Source of the DNA: JBDRDI01 sp043820875 | GTDB lineage: Bacteria > Patescibacteriota > Patescibacteriia > Patescibacteriales > UBA12075 | Length of the DNA stretch: 46,790 nt | Direction of reading: 5' to 3' | NCBI GenBank assembly: GCA_043820875.1 | Contig: JBDRDI010000008.1 | Location: 1-46,790 of the forward strand | Shown: positions 1 to 7,599 of the stretch, piece after piece | Layout of the letters: each line of letters starts with the position of its first letter | How positions within the stretch are numbered: position 1 is the stretch's first letter | Made by a program: the position numbers and the translations under genes | The notes under the pieces: generated by a model | What the model was told of the DNA's origin: nothing | Database searches by the model: none | The model's input: the letters and a program-made list of their open reading frames with translations, nothing else

Positions 1-108
1 TTGTTTGTTATTTGGTGCTTGTTTATTTGGGATTTCCGCGCTGTGCGCGGTGACTGCGTGCCTATTGAAGAATGAGCCAACGAGTTTATTCTATGCGGCT
101 TGCTTAAC

Positions 109-148
109 CCAGCGCTAAGTAAATTTTTAAAAATTTATTTAGCGCTGG
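109..148 (+). repeat. Palindromic expansion hairpin in 23S domain II (H25 region)
   Basis: The arms CCAGCGCTAA (109-118) and TTAGCGCTGG (139-148) are exact reverse complements around an A/T-rich interior that is itself nearly palindromic. It sits where the E. coli H25 region (about 535-560) would be, between cttaaccc and the conserved block leading to aagacccgaagccgg. It would extend as an rRNA helix. Confidence 0.75.
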
Positions 149-186
149 GGTAAGCGTAGTGAAAGCGAGGGTTAATAGCCCGTATC

Positions 187-262
187 GCATAACATGTAAC
201 ACACAACACATAACATTTATTTTTAATATTTTTTGTTATGCGTTATGCGTTATGTGTTATGC
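187..262 (+). repeat. Second expansion hairpin in the same 23S region, built of ttatgcg-type repeats
   Basis: GCATAACA (187-194) is complementary to TGTTATGC (255-262). The interior contains repeated aacacataac / ttatgcgttatg units that pair with each other. The hairpin sits just before the conserved aagacccgaagccgggtgatc block and has no counterpart in ordinary bacterial 23S rRNA. Confidence 0.7.
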
Positions 263-773
263 GAAAATGTCGTATGGATAAGACCCGAAGCCGGGTGATC
301 TAGCCATGGCCAGGTTGAATGAAGCAGAAATGCTTCAAGAGGACCGAACCCACTAGTCGTGCAACACTAGGGGATGAGCTGTGGTTAGGGGTGAAATTCC
401 AATCGAACTCGGCAATAGCTGGTTCTCCTCGAAATAGCTTTAGGGCTAGCGTTGGATGCTGACTACTGGGGGTAGAGCACTGAATGAGGGCGGGCCGCAA
501 GGTACCGTCTTTAACCAAACTCCGAATACCAGTAGGTGTAATCCAGCAGTTAGACTATGGGGGCTAAGCTCCATTAGTCAAAAGGGAAATAGCCCGGATC
601 GCAATCTAAGGTCCCCAAATATATGCTAAGTGTAAAAGGTGGTGTCGCGACTGCGACAACTAGGAGGTTGGCTTAGAAGCAGCCATCCTTTAAAGAAAGC
701 GTAATAGCTCACTAGTCAAGTTGCCGCGCGCCGAAAATTTATCGGGGCTAAGCATATTACCGAAGATGCGGAT

Positions 774-900
774 GTCATTGCTTCGCATTGACACGCGGAT
801 TTTACGCCGATTACAACGCGGATTTTACGCTGACTATTTTCAGCGTTTCATTAGCGTAGCTATCAGCGTTTTATCAGCGTGCCACTGCGGAGCAGTGGCG
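774..900 (+). repeat. Repeat-derived expansion of 23S helix 45
   Basis: Between the conserved block ending ccgaagatgcgg and the block tggtagaggagcattcc, where E. coli has a short hairpin (about 1164-1185), there are about 125 bases. They contain two copies of ACGCGGATTTTACGC (793-807 and 816-830), cag-cgt-type units in opposite orientation (near 830-880), and a terminal gccactgcggagcagtggc hairpin. Positions 774-800 match 1569-1595 in a different helix at 26 of 27 bases. Confidence 0.75.
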
Positions 901-1568
901 TGGTAGAGGAGCATTCCATGGGCGTTGAAGCCGTACCCGCGAGGGGTGGTGGAGCGCATGGAAGCGAGAATGTTGGCATGAGTAGCAAAAAGGCGGGTGA
1001 GAACCCCGCCCACCGAAAGTTCAAGGTTTCCTGGGCAACGCAAATCGCCCCAGGGTTAGCCGGTCCTAAGGCCAGCCGCGTGTAGTGCGCGGGTAGTCGA
1101 TGGATGAGCTGGTTAATATTCCAGCGCTGCTGTTATCTTCCGACGGAGTGACGCAGCCTAAAAATTTGAGCGCTTCTATGGTATGAGCGTTGATGGGCTT
1201 AAGAAATGATCCAGGCAAATCCGGATCGCCAATTTCAAGAGCTTGTCAAAAGGCAAAGCTTTTGCAGAGCCGATTCAGACAGATAGACTGCCAAGAAAAA
1301 CTTCTAGGGCTAATATAACAGCAACCGTACCGCAAACCAACACAGGTGAACGAGGCGAGAAGCCTCAGGTGTACGAGAGAACCTTTGTTAAGGAACTAGG
1401 CAAAATAGCGGCCGTAATTTAGAGATAAGGCCTGCCTCGCAGCAATGCGGGGCCGCAGCTAAAGAACCCTGGCGACTGTTTAGCAAAAACACAGCTCCCT
1501 GCTAACTCGAAAGAGGATGTATAGGGGGTGACGCCTGGCCAGTGTCCGAACGTTAAGGGGAGAGGTTA

Positions 1569-1702
1569 GTCATTGCTTCGCAATGACACGCGGATAAGCC
1601 GCTGATAATAACGTTGATAGATCGCTGATAGATTTTAAAATCAATCGGCGTAAGTTCAATGTGTTAATCAGCGTAAGCTCAGCGTGCTGTTGCGGAGCAA
1701 CG
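1569..1702 (+). repeat. Repeat-derived expansion of 23S helix 68
   Basis: Between gttaaggggagaggtta and cgaagctttgatctgaagcg, where E. coli has only a small hairpin loop (about 1850-1880), there are about 134 bases. They contain gcgga, gctgata and cagcgtaag-type units on both strands and a terminal gctgttgcggagcaacggc hairpin. The first 27 bases repeat 774-800 with one mismatch, so two distant rRNA helices carry the same kind of insertion. Confidence 0.75.
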
Positions 1703-1734
1703 GCGAAGCTTTGATCTGAAGCGCGGATGAACGC

Positions 1735-1783
<49 letters not shown>

Positions 1784-2068
1784 TTTCCGACCTGCACGAA
1801 TGGCGTAACGACTGGGGTACTGTCTTAACAAAGGACTCGGCGAAATTGCAGGACGAGTAAAGATGCTCGTTAACCATAATTGGACGAAAAGACCCCGTGA
1901 AGCTTTACTACAGCTTGATATTGAATTAGGGGTATACATGTTCAGAATAGGTGGGAGCCTTCGGGCGCCAGTGAGATACCACCCTTGTATATTTTTAATT
2001 CTAACTTTTATCCTTGAATCAGGATAGAGGACAGTATCTGGTGGGTAGTTTGTCTGGGGCGGATGCCT

Positions 2069-3016
2069 TAACTATAAAACCCTTTCAGTTGGGTTTTATG
2101 GGGCCTGATTGGAGTGATCCAATCAGCAAACCGGCTATATGCTGGAACCTCTGGTTAGTTTTTCCAACCTAATAGGTAAAATTGGAAAAATCAGTAATCC
2201 AGACGATCAGCAGGGAAGTCTTAGTGACCCCTCAACGACTAAACGCCGGCTCCCTATTTAGGGAGATGATATAGTCTGATCTTGCAGGCAACTGCAAGAC
2301 TTTAACAGCCTAATAATATTAGGAAATGCTTAAATTTCCGTCCTTAAGCAGGTTAAAGATCTAATCAATAAATATATGCATAGCAGAGAAATAGAAGATT
2401 ATAAAAAGCAGTTAAAATTAACTGCTAGGCAGCGTGAAATAATAATTGGCAAAACACTTGGAGATGGACACTTGGAAACTCAGAACAATGGCAAAACATA
2501 TAAATTAAGAATAGAACAAAGTCTTAAGCAGAAAGAATATGTTGACTGGTCATATAATGAGTTAAAAGAATGGGTTTTAACCAAGCCCCAAGTAAAAAAA
2601 CAGATTCTTAATGGAAAAGTTTTCTATAAATACTGGTTTAATACTGTTGCTCATGGCAGCTTAAGATTCTATGGACACCAGTTTTATAAAAACAAGAAAA
2701 AAGTTGTGCCAAAATTAATTCATCGCTGGCTTACTCCGCTTAGTTTAGCCGTATGGTTCATGGATGATGGTTCTATAAAATCAAAAAATCATAGAGCCAG
2801 AATCATTAATACCCAAGGCTTTACTAAAAAGGAAGTAGAAATATTAATTAAAGCGATTAAGGATAAATTTGATATCCAAAGCAAACCAAGAAAGCAGCCA
2901 GAAGGCTATCAGATAATGATTTTAGCTGAAAGTGCTGTCAAGTTTGCTAAAATAATCAAAAAAGAACTTCATGATTCAATGAAGTATAAAATTAAAGGAT
3001 TAGATTAACATAAATG
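2069..3016 (+). mobile_element. Group I intron 1 in 23S rRNA (E. coli site about 2262/2263), with homing endonuclease
   Basis: The exons join as gatgcct (to 2068) plus cataaaaagtaactgaggc (from 3017), restoring a helix (gcctc/gaggc) conserved in 23S. The 5' exon ends in T and the intron ends in G (3016), as group I introns do. Core motifs are visible: atcagcagggaa (near 2207), caacgactaaacgcc (P7 5' side, near 2236) and gatatagtctgat (P7 3' side, near 2268), with a GACT/AGTC P7 pairing. A LAGLIDADG gene fills the 3' third and stops eight bases before the splice site. The insertion lies just after the P-loop. Confidence 0.93.
2376..3008 (+). CDS. LAGLIDADG homing endonuclease encoded by the 23S intron
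   Basis: 210 residues. Two LAGLIDADG-like motifs are visible: GKTLGDGHLE near residues 25-34 and SLAVWFMDDGS near 123-133. The WFMDDGS form is typical of the LAGLIDADG_2 (PF03161-type) family of intron endonucleases. Such enzymes cleave the intronless 23S allele at the insertion site and so drive homing; some also act as maturases for their own intron. The gene lies downstream of the catalytic core of the intron, in its P9 region. The first ATG at 2376 has no clear ribosome binding site. Both acidic motif residues are intact, so an active enzyme is plausible; the cleavage site is inferred only from the intron position. Confidence 0.93.
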   Translation: MHSREIEDYKKQLKLTARQREIIIGKTLGDGHLETQNNGKTYKLRIEQSLKQKEYVDWSYNELKEWVLTKPQVKKQILNGKVFYKYWFNTVAHGSLRFYGHQFYKNKKKVVPKLIHRWLTPLSLAVWFMDDGSIKSKNHRARIINTQGFTKKEVEILIKAIKDKFDIQSKPRKQPEGYQIMILAESAVKFAKIIKKELHDSMKYKIKGLD

Positions 3017-3256
3017 CATAAAAAGTAACTGAGGCGTTTACTAAGGTTGGCTATTCCGGGATGGAAATCCGGAAGATAGTGTAAAGGCACAAGCCAGCTT
3101 TACTGCAAGACCTACAAGTCGCGCAGTTGCGAAAGCAGAACTTAGTGATCCGACCGTGCGAAATAGAACGGCGGAAGCTCATCGGATAAAAGCTACTCCG
3201 GGGATAACAGGCTAGTCACGCCCAAGCGTCCACAGCGACGGCGTGGTTCGGCACCT

Positions 3257-3559
3257 TAACATATCGGGGTGCTATCTTGAGTAATCAAGATACAAAAACT
3301 TGGCTAATAACGGTGAACTCCATATTTTATCTAGCTTATACAAAATATGGACAATACCGTGGGAAGTCTAACTCAAACACAAAATCTTTATATTTAGAAA
3401 TTGAGTTATGACCCCGTAGAGACTTGCTTTCTTTGAAAGCTTATGGCATTTCTTTGTATTTATACAAAAATTTGCAATGCCATAATACGCCAACTCCTAT
3501 TTAAGATTTTAATAGGATGAAGATATAGTCCGTACCATTAGTAATAATGGAATAATACA
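3257..3559 (+). mobile_element. Group I intron 2 in 23S rRNA (E. coli site about 2500/2501), no ORF
   Basis: The conserved exon ggcacctcgatgtcgg is split after the T at 3256 and resumes at c3560. The P1 helix is visible: exon gcacct pairs with gggtgc at about 3276-3281, leaving a U.G pair at the splice site. Core motifs are aataccgtgggaa (near 3353), cccgtagagact (near 3413) and gatatagtcc (near 3524), with GACT/AGTC for P7. The hairpin ccattagtaataatgg near the end fits P9. The only 3' junction that restores the exon makes the last intron base A, not the usual G. The core closely resembles that of intron 3. Confidence 0.88.
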
Positions 3560-3595
3560 CGATGTCGGCTCGTCGCATCCTGGGGGTGGAGAAGC

Positions 3596-3648
<53 letters not shown>

Positions 3649-3652
3649 CCGT

Positions 3653-3940
3653 TTAGAAGCTGAAAAATTCGGCTTTTAAACCCATCTGAGCCCAGAGGTA
3701 AGACATCAAATAATACGGCGGCATTTAATAGTAATATTAAATGTGAAGCTAACTAATATCGGTAAAATCCCACAGGGACAATACCGAGGGAATTCTAAAA
3801 AAGAAGCCCGTAGAGACTAAACGTTAGCCTCCTTAAAATGATTTAAGGATGAAGTTATAGTCCATACAACTAGCAATAGTTGACGTTCGGCGATGTTGGT
3901 ATCTGAAATCCGATATCCGACATCTGAAATCCGAATTATG
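3653..3940 (+). mobile_element. Group I intron 3 in 23S rRNA (E. coli site about 2593/2594), no ORF
   Basis: The exon gggttcagaccgt (to 3652) rejoins cgtaagacaggtcggtc (from 3941), matching the conserved region after the A-loop. The intron ends in G (3940). Core motifs are ggacaataccgagggaa (near 3777), cccgtagagactaaacg (near 3808) and gttatagtcc (near 3854). From memory, position 2593 is also the site of the intron encoding I-CreI in Chlamydomonas chloroplast 23S. The 3' tail contains an atctgaaatccgat repeat that recurs elsewhere in the window. Confidence 0.9.
3900..3935 (+). repeat. ATCCGATATC-family repeat inside the tail of intron 3
   Basis: Tandem, imperfect units of the type atctgaaatccgat and atccgacatctgaaatccga lie between the intron core and the 3' splice site. 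Related units occur at 10804-10898 and 44102-44142. Confidence 0.8.
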
Positions 3941-4271
3941 CGTAAGACAGGTCGGTCTCCTATCCACTATGATCGCGGAAACTTGAGAAGGCCCTTCCCT
4001 AGTACGAGAGGACCGGGAAGGACGAAGCTCTAGTGTACCGGCTGTTCCACCAGGAGCATTGCCGGGTAGCTACCTTCGGTTTAGATAAGCGCTGAAAGCA
4101 TATAAGCGCGAAGCTGTCTTCAAGATTAAGTTTCACAGGCTTCCCGTAGACGACGGGATTGATAGGCTCTAGGTGTAAGTGCAGCAATGCATTGAGCCGA
4201 GGAGTACTAATAAGCCGTTTGATTTTTCCCACATTTTTGATATTAAATTTATTTTTTCAAATAAAAAACGC

Positions 4272-4398
4272 CATTGTTCTGGTGGTTCAAGCGAAGGGGT
4301 CACACCTGATCCCATCTCGAACTCAGAAGTTAAGCCCTTCAGCGCCGATGATACTTAGGCCTAGTGCCTTGGGAAAGTAGGTCGCCGCCGGAACAATG
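4272..4398 (+). rRNA. rrf: 5S ribosomal RNA
   Basis: The conserved 5S segments ggtcacacctgatccc, atctcgaactcagaagttaag and gatgatactt are present. Helix I is formed by ccattgttc (from about 4271) and gaacaatgg (to about 4399). The flanking A-run and T-run extend this helix, so the outer stem followed by gtttttt (4400-4407) also works as a rho-independent terminator. It lies about 45 bases after the 23S 3' end, with no tRNA between them. Confidence 0.95.
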
Positions 4399-4413
4399 GC
4401 GTTTTTTGTTGGC

Positions 4414-4442
4414 TTGACAGGAGTAGAGCTCTGTGATATTGT
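4414..4442 (+). promoter_or_regulatory. Promoter upstream of the receiver-domain gene
   Basis: A consensus TTGACA (4414-4419), a 17-base spacer and TATTGT (4437-4442) preceded by TGA (extended -10). It lies just after the rRNA terminator; transcription would start near 4449. Confidence 0.75.
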
Positions 4443-4472
4443 AAAAACACAAAAAGAAAGGCAGGCACAATA

Positions 4473-4832
4473 ATGCCAAAAGTGCTGATTGTTGAAGACA
4501 ATAATTTGTATTTCAAGGCGATCAAAAGACTTCTTGAAGACAGAGGAATTGAGGTTTTGCGAGCGGCCACGCTTGAAGAGGGAGAAACTCTTTTTTTTAC
4601 AAATTCAGCAGACATTGACTTGATTATGATGGACGCGTGTATTAACAGCAACGAGCCCAACTCAATGTCTTTGGTGGCGAAGATTCTTGAAGCCGGTTTT
4701 GAAAAGCCGATTCTGGCCTGTTCGGCGGATGATAGCCACGGGCAGAAATTGGTCAAGGCGGGGGCTACGCACAATCCGGGAAAAATAGACGCCGCGAAAA
4801 TGGCGTTGAAGCTTCTCGGTTTGATATTCTGA
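4473..4832 (+). CDS. Stand-alone response-regulator receiver domain protein
   Basis: 119 residues, the length of one CheY-like receiver (REC) domain with no output domain. The start MPKVLIVEDNN supplies the acidic pair (E8, D9), and D54 in IMMDACI is at the place of the phosphoacceptor aspartate. The Thr/Ser position is plausible in the ILACSADD stretch (S83). The conserved lysine usually found in a KP pair is not obvious; GATHNPGK is in that region, so K102 may or may not replace it. No histidine kinase is nearby. It has its own promoter and terminator, so it is a single-gene unit. The partner and output are unknown. Confidence 0.85.
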   Translation: MPKVLIVEDNNLYFKAIKRLLEDRGIEVLRAATLEEGETLFFTNSADIDLIMMDACINSNEPNSMSLVAKILEAGFEKPILACSADDSHGQKLVKAGATHNPGKIDAAKMALKLLGLIF

Positions 4833-4860
4833 TTGTTCGTTTTATTGTTATCTCGAAAGT

Positions 4861-4898
4861 AAAAGTCCGAAATCCCCATGGGAATAGGACTTTTTTTT
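4861..4898 (+). terminator. Rho-independent terminator after the receiver gene
   Basis: The stem AAAAGTCC (4861-4868) / GGACTTTT (4887-4894) is followed by a run of T. Confidence 0.8.
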
Positions 4899-4928
4899 GT
4901 TTAGAAATAAATTAGCATATTGCCCATA

Positions 4929-4957
4929 TTGTCGCAACTCGTTTTAAATGATAAGAT
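4929..4957 (+). promoter_or_regulatory. Promoter of the isomerase-endoQ pair
   Basis: TTGTCG (4929-4934), 17 bases, then TAAGAT (4952-4957) preceded by TGA. It is the third forward promoter in a row with an extended -10. The start would be near 4964, about 23 bases before the ATG. Confidence 0.55.
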
Positions 4958-4986
4958 TAAGATAATATTAACTTATTACAGAATAT

Positions 4987-6081
4987 ATGAAAACACAAGA
5001 AAATTTTAAATATTTTATGCTTAAAGAGATTTTTGAACAGCCGGATATTTTTCAAAAAATAATTTCCGCGCGTATGAAAGGTGATGATATTGTTTTTGAA
5101 GAGTTAAAAAATAAAGAAGAGAAAATAGAAAATATAAAAAAAATAATTTTACTCGGTTGCGGTTCATCATTTCATTCCTGTCTTCTTGGCGGATACGTGA
5201 TTGAAGAGCTGGCGAAAATTAATTGTGAAGCTGAATATGCCGATGAATTTGTTTCGCGCGAGGCAGTGATTGAAGAAGGAACAGTTGTTATTGCTATGAG
5301 TCAATCAGGAAAAACCACGGATGTTTTGAATGCCGTGAAGTTGGCCAAAGAAAAAGGCGCTTTGATTATCAGTATAACCAATGAACAAAAATCACCGTTG
5401 AATGAATTGTCGGATGTGATGATAAATTGCCAAGCAGGAGCAGAAAAAGCAGTGGCCGCCACCAAGTCTTTTACAGCGGAAGTTTTGCAAATTATTTTTT
5501 TGGCAATAAAATTGGGGTTGTCAAATAATAATTTATCTCAAGATAAGGCATCAAAAATAATCAAAGAAATAAAAGAGTTGCCGGATATGGCTGAAATTGT
5601 TTTAAGACAATCCGGCCAAATTGAAAAATTGTCTTCAGAATTTTTAAAAGTTCAAAATTTGATTATTTTGGGAAAGAAATATAATTATCCAATTGCTTTG
5701 GAAGGCGCACAAAAGTTGAAAGAATCTGCTTATGTTCATGCCGAAGGAAACTCAATGGAAGAATTTATGCATGGTTCGCAGGCGATTATTAATCAAAATT
5801 TTTCTTGTCTGTTTATTATTCCTCAAGATAGTGTTTATGAAGAAAACATGGCGGTTTATAAAAAATTAAAAGTATTGGAAGGAAAAAATATAATTATTGC
5901 CACAGAAGGCGATGATAATTTTAAGCAAGAAAATATAATTTCAATTCCCGCGACAGGAGAGATTGTTTCCTCGCTTCTTTCCGTGATCTCTTTGCAGATA
6001 TTGTCTTATTATATCGCCGTTCACAAAGGAATTGATTTGAATAATTTAAGAAATATTTCCAAATATGTTGAGAAAAAATAA
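4987..6081 (+). CDS. GlmS-like sugar isomerase (SIS) protein without a glutaminase domain
   Basis: 364 residues with two SIS domains, matching the C-terminal half of glucosamine-6-phosphate synthase. It opens with FKYFMLKEIFEQP, as at the GlmS domain junction. The first SIS domain has LLGCGSSFHS and SQSGKTTDVL (GlmS normally has SQSGET). The second has YPIALEGAQKLKESAYVHAE and FMHGSQA, keeping the active-site histidine region, and the C-terminus NLRNISKYVEKK resembles the GlmS tail. Full GlmS is about 600 residues and starts with a catalytic Cys glutaminase domain; that half is absent and the upstream DNA is a promoter. The protein could use free ammonia to make glucosamine-6-P, or deaminate or isomerise another sugar phosphate. 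It is 11 bases ahead of the next gene and likely cotranscribed. Confidence 0.85.
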   Translation: MKTQENFKYFMLKEIFEQPDIFQKIISARMKGDDIVFEELKNKEEKIENIKKIILLGCGSSFHSCLLGGYVIEELAKINCEAEYADEFVSREAVIEEGTVVIAMSQSGKTTDVLNAVKLAKEKGALIISITNEQKSPLNELSDVMINCQAGAEKAVAATKSFTAEVLQIIFLAIKLGLSNNNLSQDKASKIIKEIKELPDMAEIVLRQSGQIEKLSSEFLKVQNLIILGKKYNYPIALEGAQKLKESAYVHAEGNSMEEFMHGSQAIINQNFSCLFIIPQDSVYEENMAVYKKLKVLEGKNIIIATEGDDNFKQENIISIPATGEIVSSLLSVISLQILSYYIAVHKGIDLNNLRNISKYVEKK

Positions 6082-6092
6082 AAGATAATATT

Positions 6093-7337
6093 ATGCGTCA
6101 AATCGCTGATTTTCATATTCATTCAAAATATTCGCGCGCTTGTTCGCGCGATTTGAATTTAGAAAATATAGATAAAACATGTCGAGTGAAAGGCGTGGAC
6201 ATTGTTGCCACAGGAGACTATACTTATCCGGCTTGGTTGGAAGCTATTAAAAACGAATTAACAGAAACAAAAAAAGATTCCGGACTTTATCGGCATAAAT
6301 CTTCTTCAGACGACAAAATAAAATTCATCTTATCAACCGAGTTTGCTTTGATTTATAAAAAGAACGATAGATGTCGGAGGATTCATATTATGGTTTTGGC
6401 GCCGAATATTTCCGCGGCTGAAAAATTGTTTCAGAGTTTAGACAAAAATTTCAATGTTCGTTCGGACGGACGGCCGATCCTCGGGATGAGCGCGGAAAAA
6501 TTGGTGGAGTTATGTCTTTCTATTCATCCGGATTTTCTGATCTATCCGGCGCATATTTGGACGCCGTGGTTTTCAGTGTTCGGCTCCAAATCCGGATTTG
6601 ATTCCATGGAAGAGTGCTTTGGGAAATATACGGATAAGATTTATGCTTATGAAACAGGACTCTCTTCTGACCCAGAAATGAATTGGCGATTGTCCGCGCT
6701 GGACAAACTTACTCTTCTTTCCAGTTCGGACGCACATTCTCTTCCGAACATCGCTCGAGAGGCAACGGTTTTTGATTTAGAAAAATTCACTTATCACGAA
6801 ATATTTGAGAGTATAAAAAAGAAAGATATTAACAAAATAAAATATACGATCGAGTTTTATCCGGAAGAGGGCATGTATCATTATGACGGCCATCGCGATT
6901 GTGGCATTTGTTTTTCGCCTGCGGAAACAAAAAAGAAAAAAGGTATTTGCCCAAAATGCGGACGGTCGCTGACAGTTGGTGTTGATTATCGCGTCAACGA
7001 ATTGGCCGATCGTCCAGTTGGCTTTAAGCCGGAGAACGCGCCCGGATTTATAAAGTTGGTTGAGTTGGATAAGATTATCGCCGAGGCGCTGAACGTGAAA
7101 TCGAGAAGCTCCAAAAAAGTAAAACTTGAGTATGATAGAATTATAAAAAATGGGACAGAGATGGAGGTCTTAATGGACATGAATTTTGAGAAATTAAAAA
7201 AAATTACCATGTCGAAGGTCGCTCAAGGCATTGAAAGAGTAAGAAATGGCAAATTAAAAGTAAGTCCCGGCTTTGACGGCCAATATGGCGCTGTTAAGAT
7301 TTTTAGCTACAAAGAAAGACAAGACAAGTTATTTTAG
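6093..7337 (+). CDS. Endonuclease Q (PHP-domain deaminated-DNA endonuclease) homologue
   Basis: 414 residues. The N-terminal PHP domain begins ADFHIHSKYSRACSRDLNLE, with the metal-binding HxH, and continues VDIVATGDYTYPAWLEAI. Later metal ligands fit in YPAHIWTPW and SSSDAHS. A zinc-finger-like segment (CGICFSPAE...CPKCG, about residues 270-292) precedes a C-terminal helical part with VRNGKLKVSPGFDGQYG. This architecture matches the TIGR00375 family, which includes archaeal endonuclease Q, known to nick 5' of uracil, hypoxanthine and abasic sites. Databases often mislabel the family as UvrD helicase, but no helicase motif is present. The bacterial distribution is patchy. Its place after a sugar isomerase gives no functional hint. 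Confidence 0.85.
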   Translation: MRQIADFHIHSKYSRACSRDLNLENIDKTCRVKGVDIVATGDYTYPAWLEAIKNELTETKKDSGLYRHKSSSDDKIKFILSTEFALIYKKNDRCRRIHIMVLAPNISAAEKLFQSLDKNFNVRSDGRPILGMSAEKLVELCLSIHPDFLIYPAHIWTPWFSVFGSKSGFDSMEECFGKYTDKIYAYETGLSSDPEMNWRLSALDKLTLLSSSDAHSLPNIAREATVFDLEKFTYHEIFESIKKKDINKIKYTIEFYPEEGMYHYDGHRDCGICFSPAETKKKKGICPKCGRSLTVGVDYRVNELADRPVGFKPENAPGFIKLVELDKIIAEALNVKSRSSKKVKLEYDRIIKNGTEMEVLMDMNFEKLKKITMSKVAQGIERVRNGKLKVSPGFDGQYGAVKIFSYKERQDKLF

Positions 7338-7390
7338 TTGTTTAATATTAGTGAAAATAATAGTTTTTTAATAATTTTTTGACAAATCTA

Positions 7391-7419
7391 TTGACAAATA
7401 ATTTTTTGTATGCTAATAT
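7391..7419 (+). promoter_or_regulatory. Near-consensus promoter for a candidate small RNA
   Basis: Perfect TTGACA (7391-7396), 17 bases, TAATAT (7414-7419) preceded by TGC. A second TTGACA lies at 7379-7384. No protein gene starts downstream on this strand; transcription would start near 7426. Confidence 0.75.
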
Positions 7420-7425
7420 AAAAAA

Positions 7426-7587
7426 TTACGATAAAAGTTATAAAATAGTTTGAGAAAAAAATAAAAACCGATTTCAGCGGGTCAGGCACGACAAGCATGG
7501 GGATTTCTTGTTAGGTCTAATTTGGTTCTTCTACTAAATTTAACCTAATAAAAATTTCTTGCCTAACCCGCTAAAGTCGGTTTTTTG
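7426..7587 (+). ncRNA. Candidate structured small RNA ending in a terminator
   Basis: About 160 bases from the predicted start to the T-run at 7581-7586. The 3' two thirds folds by eye into a closed three-way junction: outer stem AAAACCGA (7464-7471)/TCGGTTTT (7577-7584), continued by AGCGGGT (7476-7482)/ACCCGCT (7566-7572) and AGGCA (7484-7488)/TGCCT (7560-7564). Inside are a hairpin ACAAG/CTTGT (7491-7511) and a second hairpin TTAGGT/ACCTAA (7511-7548). The outer stem plus T-run also terminates transcription from endoQ, and in reverse from the VanW gene. It does not carry the SRP loop, tmRNA or RNase P signatures I looked for. It could be only an elaborate bidirectional terminator, but the dedicated promoter argues for a real RNA. 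Confidence 0.5.
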
Positions 7588-7599
7588 TTGTGAAAAAAA

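Noticed and set aside
6093..7337. UvrD-type helicase or polymerase PHP protein
   Set aside because: No Walker or helicase motifs; the PHP plus zinc-finger layout fits endonuclease Q.
7426..7587. SRP RNA, tmRNA or RNase P RNA
   Set aside because: The SRP GGAAG-type loop, the tmRNA acceptor and RNase P core motifs are not seen.
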